A DNA stretch of 31,016 nt from Pseudomonas_S sp047607345 (GTDB lineage Bacteria; Pseudomonadota; Gammaproteobacteria; Xanthomonadales; Xanthomonadaceae): contig JASGDF010000152.1 in the NCBI GenBank assembly GCA_047607345.1, positions 1-31,016 of the forward strand, read 5' to 3'. Both the position numbers and the translations under genes were made by a program. Below, in pieces: positions 7,968-17,400 of the stretch (position 1 is the stretch's first letter; each line of letters begins with the position of its first letter). The notes below the pieces were generated by a model, which was not told the DNA's origin, ran no database searches, and saw only the letters and a list, made by a program, of their open reading frames with translations.

Positions 7968-9893
7968 CTACTTGGCGACCGCCCCGGCCTTGTCCAGCAT
8001 CTCCTCCACCGACACCGTCGTGATCGGGTGGTAGCCCGGCCTGGCCTTGGCGAAGGCGGCCTTGGCGAAGGCCAGCCCTTCCGGCGTCTTAACCAGCTCG
8101 GCATAGACCGGCAGGATCAGCTTGCGGCGGCCGACCCGCTCGATGAAAGCGCCGGCCGCCGGCCAGGCCTCGGTGTAGCCGCTGCGGATCGCCAGCGGGT
8201 ACCAGCGCATCGCGATCTCGCCGTTGGGGGTGCCGGTGAAGTGGTAGGCGGCATCCAGCTGCCTGAGCTGCTCAGGCTTGAGCGTGGCGCCCATGCCGCT
8301 GAGGAAGTGCACCCACTGCTGGGTCACCCACTCGCCGGTGACCTGCTGGTTGGGCAGGACGCCGGAACCGGACCAGGCGATGCGCGCGGTGTCGACGATC
8401 GCAAAGCCGCGCGAGCGCGCCTTCTGCGCGAACGCCGGGATGCCCGGCTGGTTCAGCCAGGCGTCCAGCTCGGCCGCGCTGACCGCGTTGGGGCTCTTGG
8501 GCAGCAGGTGTTGCTTGAGGTACTCGACGAACTGGTCGGTGGTCGCGCTCTGGAACGCGTGATCGTCGAACCAGCCGCGCAGGAACAGGTCGAACGTCTC
8601 ACGGCCGAAGCGCTGCTCCAGGAACTGCAGGAACCACGCGCCCTTGACGTAGGCGACCTGGCTCAGCGCTTCGTCCGGGTCGCGCTCGGTCAGCGGCGGC
8701 AGCGCCAGCGCCTGGTCGGCCGGGCTCATGCCCTTGACCTCGGCCAGCAGGTCGGTCTGGTCGATCTCGCGCTCCATCTCGGCCATCTCCTGGCCGTACA
8801 GCGCCTCGGTGATGCGGCCCTGCACGTAGGTGGTGAAGCCCTCGTTGAGCCAGATGTCCTTCCAGGAGGCATTGGTCACCAGGTTGCCGGACCAGCTGTG
8901 CGCCAGCTCGTGCGCGACCAGCGACACCAGCGACTTGTCGCCGACGATCACGGTCGGAGTGGCGAAGGTCAGCGTCGGGTTCTCCATGCCGCCGAACGGG
9001 AACGACGGCGGCAGCACCAGCATGTCGTAGCGGCCCCAACGGTACGGGCCGTACAGCTGCTCGGCCGCGCCGATCATCTTCTCGGTGTCCTCGAACTCCT
9101 TGGCGGCCTTGTCGGCCATCGCCGGCTCGGCCCACACGCCCGAGCGCGCCGAGATCGGCTTGAACTCCAGGTCGCCGGCGGCGATCGCCAGCAGGTAGGA
9201 CGGGATCGGGTGCTCCATCCTGAAGCTGTAGTCGCCGTCGCGCGCGGCATTCGGGTCGCTGTTGGCGCTCATCAGCACCATCACGTCCGGACGGCTGGTG
9301 ACGTGCGCGCTGTAGGTGAAGCGCACGCTCGGGGTGTCCTGCAGCGGTACCCAGCTGCGCGCGTGGATCGCCTGCGACTGGCTGAACATGAAGGGCAGCT
9401 GCTTGCCCTCGGTCATCGACGGCTCCAGCCATTGCAGGCCGGAGGCAGTCGGGGAGGTGTGATAGGCGATCTTCAGCGTGGCCGGGCGGCTGGGCGCCTG
9501 GATCGTCAGCTTACTGCCGAACACCTTGTCGGCCGGGGCCAGTGTGTACTGCAATGGCACCAGCGCGCCCTTGCCGTCGTCTGCCTGCACGCTCTCGATG
9601 GTCAGCTCGCGGGTGTCCAGCACCAGCGCGGTGGCGACCTTGTCCTTCCAGTCCAGCGTGTAGGTGGCTGTGCCGGCGATCTCCTTCTTGTCGAAGTCGA
9701 GCTTCAGGTCCAGCGCTAGGTCCTTGACGACCACCTTGTCCGGCTCGGCATAGGAGCTTTCGTCGTGGCTGCGGGCGGGGGCCTTCACGGTGGCGGGCTG
9801 GGCATCGGTGAGAGACGTGGACGTGGATTCTTTCGAACACCCGGCCGCGGCAACGACCATGGCCAGGGACAGCAACAGGAGCGGGGAGCGCAT
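7968..9893 (-). CDS. M1-family zinc aminopeptidase, lipoprotein
   Basis: The 641-residue secreted peptidase resembles the leukotriene A4 hydrolase/aminopeptidase group. The signal ends in lipobox AAGC (Cys19), so the enzyme is lipid anchored. The N-terminal beta domain is followed by the exopeptidase motif GGMEN (301-305) and the zinc site HELAH (His328, His332) with Glu351 (NEGFTTY) exactly 18 residues on. The C-terminal helical domain is LTA4H-type (NQPGIPAF, then HFTGTPNGEIAMRWY). All catalytic residues are intact. It should remove N-terminal residues from peptides in the periplasm or at the cell surface, fitting the other peptidases in the window. The 152 bases between this stop and the beta-hydroxylase start hold no recognisable feature. 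Confidence 0.93.
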   Translation of the reverse strand: MRSPLLLLSLAMVVAAAGCSKESTSTSLTDAQPATVKAPARSHDESSYAEPDKVVVKDLALDLKLDFDKKEIAGTATYTLDWKDKVATALVLDTRELTIESVQADDGKGALVPLQYTLAPADKVFGSKLTIQAPSRPATLKIAYHTSPTASGLQWLEPSMTEGKQLPFMFSQSQAIHARSWVPLQDTPSVRFTYSAHVTSRPDVMVLMSANSDPNAARDGDYSFRMEHPIPSYLLAIAAGDLEFKPISARSGVWAEPAMADKAAKEFEDTEKMIGAAEQLYGPYRWGRYDMLVLPPSFPFGGMENPTLTFATPTVIVGDKSLVSLVAHELAHSWSGNLVTNASWKDIWLNEGFTTYVQGRITEALYGQEMAEMEREIDQTDLLAEVKGMSPADQALALPPLTERDPDEALSQVAYVKGAWFLQFLEQRFGRETFDLFLRGWFDDHAFQSATTDQFVEYLKQHLLPKSPNAVSAAELDAWLNQPGIPAFAQKARSRGFAIVDTARIAWSGSGVLPNQQVTGEWVTQQWVHFLSGMGATLKPEQLRQLDAAYHFTGTPNGEIAMRWYPLAIRSGYTEAWPAAGAFIERVGRRKLILPVYAELVKTPEGLAFAKAAFAKARPGYHPITTVSVEEMLDKAGAVAK

Positions 9894-9948
9894 GAGTAAA
9901 ACCGGAGCTGGAAAGCCCGCGATTCTACCGGACGCCCTGCGGGAGGGG

Positions 9949-10006
9949 CTTCAGCCCCGACGAGCTTTCCCGGCAACACAGGTCGGGGTCGAAGCCCCTC
10001 CCACAG
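9949..10006. repeat. GTAG-type REP pair, variant
   Basis: GGGAGGGGCTTCAGCCCCGAC, a linker, then an inverted counterpart GTCGGGGTCGAAGCCCCTCCC form a palindromic pair between the ubiE 3' end and the M1 peptidase start. The outer GTAG foot is degenerate here. The linker GAGCTTTCCCGGCAA resembles that of the other pairs. Confidence 0.8.
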
Positions 10007-10017
10007 AAGCCTCCTCG

Positions 10018-10779
10018 TCAGACCTTGTAGCCGGAATGGATCGCGACGATGCCGCCGGTCAGGTTCTTGTAGTGGCAGCGCGCGAAGCCGGCCTCGCCCA
10101 TCATCGTCTTCAGCGCCTCCTGCGGCGGGTGCTTGCGGATGCTCTCGGCCAGGTACTGGTAGCTGTCCGCGTCACGGGCGAACAGCTTGCCCAGCCGCGG
10201 CAGCACCTGGAACGAGTGGAAGTCGTAGATCGGCTTGAACCAGTCGGCGGTGACCTCGGAGAACTCCAGTACCCGCGCCTGGCCGCCGACCTTGAGCACC
10301 CGGTACATCTCGCGCAACGCCGCGTCCTTGTCGGTGACGTTGCGCAGGCCGAACGAGATCGTCACCAGCTCGAAGCTCTGGTCCGGGAACGGCAGCGCCT
10401 CGGCGTTGCACTGCACGTACTCCAGGCCCGAGACCAGGCCACGGTTGGTCAGCCGGTCGCGCCCGACCGAGAGCATGCCGGCGTTGATGTCGCCCAGCAC
10501 GATCGAGCCCTCCGGCCCGACCCGGTCGCGCAGCAGCACCGCGATGTCACCGGTGCCGCCGGCCAGGTCGAGCACGCGATCGCCAGGCTTGACCTGCGCG
10601 GTCGCCACGAAGTAGCGCTTCCAGGCCCGGTGCACGCCCAGGCTCATCAGGTCGTTCATCAGGTCGTAGCTGCGCGCGACCGAGGTGAACACCTCGCCGA
10701 CCAGCTTCTGCTTGTCCTTGGCGGCGACATCGCGGAAGCCGAAGTGGGTGGTGCCGGTCTTGTAGGGGGATTCGCTCAT
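10018..10779 (-). CDS. ubiE: Ubiquinone/menaquinone biosynthesis C-methyltransferase
   Basis: The 253-residue product is an SAM-dependent methyltransferase for the C-methylation step in ubiquinone (and, where present, menaquinone) synthesis. Family marks are the N-terminal THFGFRDV and KQKLVGEVFTSVARSYDLMND, SAM motif I VLDLAGGTGDIA, GDINAGML, and the UbiE signature ISFGLRNVTDKDAALREMYR. The C-terminus ends IVAIHSGYKV. The start is ATG 10777-10779, giving the usual family length; an in-frame extension to 10854 lacks family similarity. It is transcribed divergently from the elaA-like gene. Confidence 0.96.
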   Translation of the reverse strand: MSESPYKTGTTHFGFRDVAAKDKQKLVGEVFTSVARSYDLMNDLMSLGVHRAWKRYFVATAQVKPGDRVLDLAGGTGDIAVLLRDRVGPEGSIVLGDINAGMLSVGRDRLTNRGLVSGLEYVQCNAEALPFPDQSFELVTISFGLRNVTDKDAALREMYRVLKVGGQARVLEFSEVTADWFKPIYDFHSFQVLPRLGKLFARDADSYQYLAESIRKHPPQEALKTMMGEAGFARCHYKNLTGGIVAIHSGYKV

Positions 10780-10898
10780 GGCCGGGATTATCGCACCGCC
10801 GGCGGGAGCGTGACCGGGCCGAGGCCACAATCGCTCGCATCCCACGCCGGGCACGGACTGCGGCGGGCCTGGCTGCCGACGGACGCTATCATGGCCTC

Positions 10899-11393
10899 AT
10901 GAGTTCCCCGTCCCCCACGTTGCACTGGCAGGCGCTGCCCTTCGACGCGCTCGACGCGCGCCAGCTCTACGCGCTGCTGAAGCTGCGCGCGGAGGCCTTC
11001 ATCGTCGAGCAGGCCTGCGCCTACCTCGATCCCGACGGCAAGGACGCGCATCCGGACACGCTGCACCTGCTCGGCCACGCCGATGGCGTCCTGGCCGCGT
11101 ACCTGCGCATCCTCCCGGCCGGCCTGGACCATCGTCATCCCAGCATTGGCCGGGTCGTGGTCGCACGAGCCTGGCGCGGCACCGGCACCGGCCATGCGCT
11201 GATCCGCGAAGGCCTGCGCGCGCTGCTGGCCCGCTGGCCCGGCAGCGAGATCCGCCTGGGCGCCCAGGCCCATCTGCGCGGCTACTACGCCACACACGGT
11301 TTCGTCCCCGCCTCGCCGGTCTACGACGAGGACGGCATCCCCCACGTCGCCATGCTGCGCCGCGCCGACGCGACGCACGAGGATTCCCGATGA
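10899..11393 (+). CDS. elaA: GNAT-family N-acetyltransferase, ElaA-like
   Basis: The 164-residue GNAT-fold protein shows the ElaA pattern: an N-terminal LKLRAEAFIVEQACAYLDPDGKD stretch, LHLLGHADGVLAAYLRI, and the acetyl-CoA pyrophosphate loop RVVVARAWRGTGTGHALI. A C-terminal YYATHGFVPASPVYDEDGIPH completes the pattern. The physiological substrate of ElaA proteins is not established. The stop overlaps the start of the cytosine deaminase by four bases (ATGA at 11390-11393), so the two are translationally coupled. Confidence 0.92.
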   Translation: MSSPSPTLHWQALPFDALDARQLYALLKLRAEAFIVEQACAYLDPDGKDAHPDTLHLLGHADGVLAAYLRILPAGLDHRHPSIGRVVVARAWRGTGTGHALIREGLRALLARWPGSEIRLGAQAHLRGYYATHGFVPASPVYDEDGIPHVAMLRRADATHEDSR

Positions 11394-11845
11394 TCTCCAC
11401 CCTCGACTACCGCGCCCTGCTCGACACCGCCATCGCCGAGGCCCGCCAGGGCCTGGCCGAGGGCGGTATCCCGATCGGCGCGGCGCTCTACCACGCCGAC
11501 GGCCGCCTGCTCGGCTGCGGCCACAACCGCCGCGTGCAGGAGGGCGACCCCTCGGTGCACGGCGAGACCGACGCATTCCGCAAGGCCGGTCGCCAGCGCC
11601 GCTACCGCGACACGATCATGGTGACCACGCTGGCACCGTGCTGGTATTGCAGCGGGCTGGTACGGCAATTCGGCATCGGTACCGTGGTGGTCGGCGAGTC
11701 GGTGACGTTCCAGGGCGGCATCGACTGGCTGCGCGAGAACGGCGTGGAAGTGATCGACCTGCGCAGCCAGGAGTGCATCGACCTGCTCGGCGGCTACATC
11801 GCCGCCCATCCCGAGGTCTGGAACGAGGACATCGGCGAGGATTGA
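11390..11845 (+). CDS. Nucleobase deaminase, yeast cytosine deaminase-like
   Basis: The 151-residue zinc deaminase has its site intact: His57-Gly-Glu59 (HGE) and Cys84-x-x-Cys87 (PCWYC). Beyond the general fold it resembles fungal cytosine deaminase Fcy1 along its length: EGGIPIGAALY, GCGHNRRVQ, VTTLAPCWYCSG, VVVGESVTF and the C-terminal WNEDIGED. Bacterial cytosine deaminase (CodA) is an unrelated amidohydrolase, so this would be an alternative salvage enzyme converting cytosine to uracil or acting on a related base (isocytosine, creatinine-like or other). Substrate choice cannot be read from the sequence. It overlaps the elaA-like gene by four bases. Confidence 0.88.
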   Translation: MISTLDYRALLDTAIAEARQGLAEGGIPIGAALYHADGRLLGCGHNRRVQEGDPSVHGETDAFRKAGRQRRYRDTIMVTTLAPCWYCSGLVRQFGIGTVVVGESVTFQGGIDWLRENGVEVIDLRSQECIDLLGGYIAAHPEVWNEDIGED

Positions 11846-11956
11846 TCTGGATCAAGCCGTCGTCGCGGCGGCGGCGCTAGCATCGACGACCCGCGCGACA
11901 TGGGGAGAGGACGCCGCATCGCTTTCATGAAGGTGCCATTCGCATCGGGCGGTGAT

Positions 11957-12026
11957 TGTGGGAGTGGCGCTGGCATGCCGACGCCGTTCAGTACCGGCCA
12001 AGCGTCGGGACCGAAGTCCCTCCTGC
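11957..12026. repeat. Degenerate GTAG-type REP pair upstream of the AtpC-like gene
   Basis: The left arm GTGGGAGTGGCG plus near-palindrome GGCGCTGGCATGCCGACGCC (11966-11985) matches the left arm near 22.24 kb. The right arm GTCGGGACCGAAGTCCCTCC matches the standard right arm. Both feet are mutated. The 295-base gap 11846-12140 holds this and the element copy at 12088-12131, with no gene. Confidence 0.7.
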
Positions 12027-12087
12027 AAGAACCGCGGTCCAGAGGAAACCGACTGGCCTCGGCCAGCGCCCCCATGGCCCGCCGGAT

Positions 12088-12131
12088 CTGCGCGCAGTGA
12101 CCTGCGGCGCTTTCGCGAAGGACTCACACAA
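12088..12131 (+). repeat. Diverged GGA-hairpin element directly before the AtpC-like gene
   Basis: A core hairpin CGCAG-TGAC-CTGCG (12093-12106) is followed by the tail CGCGAAGGACTCACAC. The tail aligns with those of the copies at 23.0 kb (CCGTGAGGGACTCACA) and 24.8 kb (GCGAAGGATCCGCATG). The loop has lost GGA. The element ends at the AAGGAG ribosome binding site of the next gene. Confidence 0.6.
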
Positions 12132-12140
12132 AGGAGCGTC

Positions 12141-12563
12141 ATGTCCCCTCAACAACCCGCCACCTTGCACCTCGACGTGATCAGCCTTACCGGCCCGCTG
12201 TGGAGCGGCCAGGTCCGCGAGGTCAGCCTGCCCGGCCGCGACGGCCGCTTCGGCGTGATGGCCCGCCACGTCCCGATGCTGAGCCTGCTGCGCGAAGGCA
12301 TGCTGCACCTGTATCCGGCACAAGGCGAACCTGAGCGCATCTACGTCTCCGGCGGCTACGTCGAGGTTCAACCGGACCGGGTGCTGGTGATGGCCGATCT
12401 CGCCGAGCGCAGCGACGATCTGGACCAGGCCAGGGCCCAGGCCGCCCGCGACCGTGCGACCTCGCCGATGGCGGAGAACCTCATGGAAGAAAGCTACACG
12501 CAGCTGCACATGGAGTTGCTGCACCGCTACAGCGCGAACCTGCGCTATCCGGCAAGGCGCTGA
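12141..12563 (+). CDS. AtpC-like F1 ATP synthase epsilon subunit, stand-alone
   Basis: The 140-residue protein matches the length and layout of epsilon subunits. It has an N-terminal beta-sandwich (LHLDVISLTGPLWSGQV, GRDGRFGVMARHVPMLSLL, YVSGGYVEVQPDRVLVMAD) and a C-terminal helical pair (ERSDDLDQARAQAARDRA; MEESYTQLHMELLHRYSANL). The start is ATG 12141 with AAGGAG at 12131-12136. The C-terminal part departs from the usual second helix. In the standard operon atpC follows atpD, but here no other ATP synthase gene is nearby: the neighbours are a deaminase and a convergent anion symporter. It may be a second, orphan epsilon paralogue or a relocated atpC; the window cannot decide. Confidence 0.8.
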   Translation: MSPQQPATLHLDVISLTGPLWSGQVREVSLPGRDGRFGVMARHVPMLSLLREGMLHLYPAQGEPERIYVSGGYVEVQPDRVLVMADLAERSDDLDQARAQAARDRATSPMAENLMEESYTQLHMELLHRYSANLRYPARR

Positions 12564-12649
12564 CAGAGCCGGACATGCTCGGCCCAGGGCCTCCCCGGAA
12601 GCGCCACGGCAGTGCGAGCTCCGCGCTGCCACGGCCCTTGGGGCGGGGA

Positions 12650-12665
12650 CGGACGCATCCGTCCG
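12650..12665 (-). terminator. Small hairpin after the DASS symporter gene
   Basis: CGGACG-CATC-CGTCCG lies a few bases beyond the symporter stop codon, in the gap between convergent genes. There is no clear T tract, so terminator function is weakly supported. Confidence 0.3.
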
Positions 12666-12668
12666 CCG

Positions 12669-14174
12669 TCACCAGTACCCCAGCAGCTTCCACCACGCGA
12701 TGCCCAGCGTGGCGAACACCAGCAGCTCGAACACGCACATCACGAAACCGACCCGCCACCAACGCCCCAGCGTGACGTAGCCGCTGCCGAAGATGATCGG
12801 CGAGGTCCCGGTGGCGTAGTGGGTCAGCGTCATCATGATGGTCGAGCCGGCCACCATCATCAGCACGAACGGCACCGTGTACTCGGCCGGCACCAGCTGC
12901 ACGCCCACGCCCAGGAACGCCAGCATCATCGCGCTGACGTGCGCGGTGGTGCTGGCGAACAGGTAGTGCGAGAACACGAACAGCAGCACCAGCAGCGCCG
13001 CGGCCAGCGGCCAGCCCATGCCGGCCGCCACGATCGCGTCCTTCAACCCCTCCGAGAACCAGCCGATCACGCCGAGCTTGTTGAGCTGCTCGGCCATCAT
13101 CACCAGCGCACCGAACCAGACCAGCGTGTCCCAGGCGCTCTTCTCCGACAGCACGTCGTTCCAGTCCAGCGTGCCGGTGATGATCAGCACGAACAGGCCC
13201 AGGAACGCCACCATCGTCGGGTCCAGGGTGAAGGCCGGGCCGAGGATCATCGCCGGCACGTTCGCCCACAGCACCAGCAGCAGCCCGAAGGTGCCCATCA
13301 TCACCTTCTCCTTCGGCGACAGCGGGCCCATCTTCGCCAGCTCGCCGCGCGCGTAGTCGATCGCGTTGGGCGTGACCTTGGTCTCCGGCGGCGACAGCAG
13401 GTAGATCGCCAGCGGCATCAGCAGCAGGCAGGCCAACCCGGGCAGCAGCATGCACAGCGCCCAGGTGGTCCAGGACAGGTGGAAGTTCTGGTGGGTCACC
13501 CGCGCCACGTAGTCCACCACCAGCGGGTTCGGCGCGGTGGCGGTGACGAACATGCCGGAGGTGATCGTGTTGGCATGCATGTTCACCAGCGACAGGTAGG
13601 TGCCGATCCGGCCCTGGGTGCCCTTGGCCGGGTCCGAGTCGAACGCGGTGGCGATCGACTTCATCACCGGATGCACGATGCCGCCGCCGCGCGCGGTGTT
13701 GCTCGGCGTGAACGGCGCCAGCACCAGCTCGCAGATCGCCAGCCCGTAGCCGATGCCGACCGTGCGCTTGCCCAGCAGCGCGATGAACATCAGGCCGATG
13801 CGGCTGCCCAGGCCGGTCTTCTTCAGCCCGCGCGAGATCAGGATCGCCGCGACGATCAGCCAGATCAGCGGGCTGGAGAAGCTGCCGAGCGCATCGGCGA
13901 TGGCGCCCTTGGACGAACCGGAGGTCACCTGCGACATCGAGACGATGACGATCGCCATCAGCGCCATCACCCCGATCGGCATCACCTTGAGGATGATCGC
14001 CACGATCGTGGTGAGGAAGATCGCCACCAGTCCCCAGGCCTTCGGCGTCAGGCCCTCCGGGCAGGGGATCAGCAGCAGTGTCGCCAGCACCGCCGTGGTG
14101 ACCAGCGCCGGCACCAGCCGGAACGGGACCGCATCGTTGAAGTAGCGCAACGCCGCCTTGAGACGCTCGAACAT
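12669..14174 (-). CDS. DASS-family sodium-coupled anion symporter
   Basis: The 501-residue, very hydrophobic inner-membrane carrier has about a dozen membrane segments. It belongs to the divalent anion:Na+ symporter family, near the CitT/TtdT/YbhI group. The two substrate and sodium-binding repeats are visible: SNT at 158-160 in APFTPSNTARGGGIVHPV, and GTSPIIFGSGYV near 456-467. The likely cargo is a di- or tricarboxylate (succinate, malate, citrate or tartrate); the exact one cannot be read. The start is ATG 14172-14174 with GAGGAAGGA upstream. The alternative ATG at 14189 lacks a good ribosome binding site. It lies downstream of the Oar-like receptor on the same strand but behind that gene's terminator. 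Confidence 0.93.
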   Translation of the reverse strand: MFERLKAALRYFNDAVPFRLVPALVTTAVLATLLLIPCPEGLTPKAWGLVAIFLTTIVAIILKVMPIGVMALMAIVIVSMSQVTSGSSKGAIADALGSFSSPLIWLIVAAILISRGLKKTGLGSRIGLMFIALLGKRTVGIGYGLAICELVLAPFTPSNTARGGGIVHPVMKSIATAFDSDPAKGTQGRIGTYLSLVNMHANTITSGMFVTATAPNPLVVDYVARVTHQNFHLSWTTWALCMLLPGLACLLLMPLAIYLLSPPETKVTPNAIDYARGELAKMGPLSPKEKVMMGTFGLLLVLWANVPAMILGPAFTLDPTMVAFLGLFVLIITGTLDWNDVLSEKSAWDTLVWFGALVMMAEQLNKLGVIGWFSEGLKDAIVAAGMGWPLAAALLVLLFVFSHYLFASTTAHVSAMMLAFLGVGVQLVPAEYTVPFVLMMVAGSTIMMTLTHYATGTSPIIFGSGYVTLGRWWRVGFVMCVFELLVFATLGIAWWKLLGYW

Positions 14175-14321
14175 CGTTTCCTTCCTCATTCGCCGGATTG
14201 CCTGCGGTGCGCCGGCCGGCCCTCCCCGGGACCGCGCTCCCTGTGCCGGCACGATACCCACATGCGACAAACCGGCGCACTGATCCAGATCATTCGCCTG
14301 CCGGCGGTGCCCGGGAAAAGA

Positions 14322-14362
14322 GTCCGCGCACAGGGATGTGCGCCGCTCTCGTGAGGGACCCG
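14322..14362 (+). repeat. GGA-hairpin element, intact core, intergenic copy
   Basis: The core hairpin GCGCACA-GGGA-TGTGCGC spans 14326-14343, preceded by GTCC and followed by the tail CGCTCTCGTGAGGGACCC. The core and left flank are the same as in the copy inside the DUF484 gene. The GGGA-bearing strand is plus, opposite to the two flanking genes. Confidence 0.8.
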
Positions 14363-14390
14363 CAACAAAAGGCCACCCCGAGGGGTGGCC
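14363..14390 (-). terminator. Intrinsic terminator of the Oar-like receptor gene
   Basis: GGCCACCCC/GGGGTGGCC (14371-14390) forms a 9-bp GC stem. Read on the minus strand it is followed by TTTTGTTG. It lies 33 bases beyond the receptor stop. Confidence 0.85.
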
Positions 14391-14423
14391 GTGCAAGTGC
14401 CGCCGGAGAGAGAGCGTTCCTCG

Positions 14424-17400
14424 TCAGAAGTCGTACTGGACGCCGAGCCGCAGATAGCGCGGCGTGGTGGTCGCGATGGTCTGGCCGTAGCGCGCGTAGA
14501 CCGCCCCGTCGCGCCGGTAGTACGGGTACCAGCGGGTGGCGCGCTGCTGGTTGAGCACGTTGTAGACCGAGAGGTTGAAGGCCAGCCGCTTGTGCGCCCA
14601 GTTCGGCCGGTACTCGGTGCTCAGGCTGAGGATCTCCTGCCACGGGAACCGCCCCGCGCTGCCGGTCGGCGAGGGCTTGCCGGCGCACCAGTGGTAGTAG
14701 GTGCCGTACTCGGCCGCGGTCTGGTCGGTGCCGTAGTAGCCCAAGCAGGTCTTCGGGGTGCCCGAGGCGATCAGCAGGTTGGCGCCGAGGTTCCACTCGT
14801 CGGTCAGCTGGTAGCTTCCGTAGATCTTCAGCTGGTGGCGACGGTCGTTGGCCAGGTAGCCGCCGGCGTACTCCATCAGCCGGGCGTAGTCGAAGTCCAC
14901 GGTCATGCTGATGTCGGATTGACCGGTGTTGGAGTTGACCTGGCCCTCGGTGTTGCCCTGCAGTTTCGACCAGACGTAGTCGATCTTGGCGTACCACTTG
15001 CCGTCGAACGGCCGCTCCAGGAACAGCTCGACCGCCTTGTAGGTGCGCTTGGCCGCCGGCACGCCCAGCTCGCTGCTCGACACGGTGAAGCTGTCGTAGC
15101 CGCCGGAGCTGTTGGCGACCTTGAAGGTGCTGCTCTTGCCCGGGTTGAACAGCAGGCAGCCGTATCCCAGGTCCTCCAGGTCGACGTCGTAGCCGAGCTT
15201 CTCGGTCGCCAGCGCGCTGAGCGTGGTCATGTCGCAGGTGTCCTCGATCGCGTTCTTCAGCTCGCGGTAGGTCGCCTTGGCGCCGTAGACCCAGTCGCCG
15301 CTGCCGAGGTTGCTGGCGAAGCCGAGGATGTACTCGTCCTGGTACTGGGCCTTGAGGTTGGATGCGGCGACGGTGGCGGCATCCGGGGCCTGGCCGTACT
15401 CGTTGTTGGCCGAGACCGCGCCGCCGGTGCTGGAGTCGATCAGGGTCAGGCCGGTCGGGATGCCGTTGGCGTCGATGCCGGTGTAGGTGTAGTACTCGCT
15501 GGTGTAGAGCGAACCGGAGGCGCCGCGCAGCGCCACGCTGTTGGGCATGGCCAGGTAGTAGCGGCCGGCGTTGCCGAACAGGCGCAGGCTCTGGTCGCCC
15601 TTCACGTCCCAGCTGAAGCCCAGTCGCGGAGCCCATTGTGGCTTGGTCAGGCGTACGTAGGCTTCGCCCCCGCTGTTGTAGTTGGTGAACTGGTCGTTGC
15701 GCAGCCCCAGGGTGAGCAACAGGTTGTCGGTGACCTGCCAGTTGTCCTGGATGTATTGCGCGCGTTGCTTGACCGTCACCGAGGCATTGGTGCTGTAAGT
15801 GACCTTGGTGACGTAGTAGCCGTTGGCCGATGCCGGCACCGGCGAGACCCAGACCGACGAGGAGGTGTCGTCGCCGACCAGGTAGCTGCCGGAGGTGTCG
15901 TAGCCGTAGGACCAGTAGTAGCCGCCGCCGGTATAGGTCGTGCCATCGTTGTAGTCGTAGGTGTCGTGGTTGTCGATGCCGGCGGTGATGTCGTGGTTGC
16001 CGACCTTCCAGTTCAGCTCCAGGCGCAGGTCCTTGACCCCGGCTTCCTTGTTGGTGTTGTCCGCGGTCGCGGTGGTCTGCTGCGAGTAGACCGTCTCGCC
16101 GTTGGGCGTGACCGCGAGGTTCTCGTTGGCGGTGCCGGTGACGTAGACCAGGTCGTTGTCCAGCCCCGGGGTGACGCTGGCGTAGTCCACGCGCTGGCGG
16201 CCGTACTGCGCGGTGAAGGTCAGGCTGTCGGTCAGGTAGCTGGTCCACTTCGACACCCAGTCGGTCGCGTTGACCTTGGTGTGGGTGGCGTAGGAATTGA
16301 AGTCGCCGGTGCTGCCGCTGTCGTAGTCATAGTCGTACAGCGTGCCGCTGTACTGGTGCTTGTTCTTGATCCCGGTGAACTCCAGCAGGTTGCTGTCGTT
16401 GATGTTCCAGTCCAGCTTCACGTACGCCTTGGGATCGGTGTAGGCGTAGTTGGTGTTGTAGGGGCTGGACACGGTGCCGACGCTGTTGCCGGCCTGGCGC
16501 TCGCCCTCGATCGCGCCGAAGAAGTACAGCCGGTCCGCGATCAGCGGGCCGCCGGCGTAGGCGCTGTAGCGGGTGGTGTAGTAGGCGCTGTCGGAGCGGC
16601 GCTGGTAGATCGTGCCATCGGTGGTGTTGCCGGTGCTCTTCGGATACCAGAGATCGCCCTGGCTGGCGCGGGTGCCCTTCGGCACCCATTCGGCGCTGAA
16701 GCCGTAGTGCCATTCGTCGGTGCCGCGCTTGCCGACCTGGCTGATCACGCCGCCGTCGGAGCGGCCGTACTGCGCGCCGTAGCCGCCGGTCAGCACCTCC
16801 TGCTGGGCGATCGCGCCGTACGGCAGGGTGATGCCGCCGAAGTTGCTGATCGGGTCGGTCGTGTTGAGGCCGTTGATGTAGTAGGCGTTCTCGGTCACGG
16901 AGGCGCCGCCGAACGAGACCAGCGAGGTGCCGGTCGGCCCGGTGAAGCCGGCCGCGGTCTGGATCGCGCCCGGGGCCAGCAGCGCGATCGCCTCGGCGCT
17001 GCGCCCGATCGGCAGGATCGCCAGCTCCTGCGCGGTGATGACCGTGCGCGCGTCGGTGCTGGTCATGTCCAGCGCCGGCGAGCGCACGCCGCGGACGACG
17101 ACCGTGTCCAGGTCCACCGCCTGCGCGGCGAAGGTGACCTCGGTGCCCGAATTGACCCGCAGCTGGACGCCTTCGCGGCTGTCCACGACCTGTTCGCCGC
17201 GGCGCAGGACGACCCGGTACACGCCGAGCGGGAGCGAGCCGATGCTGTAGCGGCCGTTGGCGTCCACCGCGATCGTGCGGCTGAAGCCGCCGTCGTTCTG
17301 CACCTGGATGCTCAGCCCTTCCTCGGCCGGGAGGTAGCCGTAGATCGAGCCGGTCGTCGACTGAGCGAAGACCGGGGCGCTGATGCACAAGCCCAGCGCA

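Noticed and set aside
7635..9719. Open frame of about 690 codons antisense to the M1 peptidase
   Set aside because: The opposite strand encodes an intact M1 enzyme with GGMEN and HELAH...E. The antisense product has no family features.
14322..14390. A single large terminator made of the GGA-hairpin element plus the following hairpin
   Set aside because: The two hairpins are separate. Only 14371-14390 has a T tract, and that is on the minus strand for the receptor gene. The GGA hairpin also occurs inside coding sequence elsewhere, so it is not primarily a terminator.
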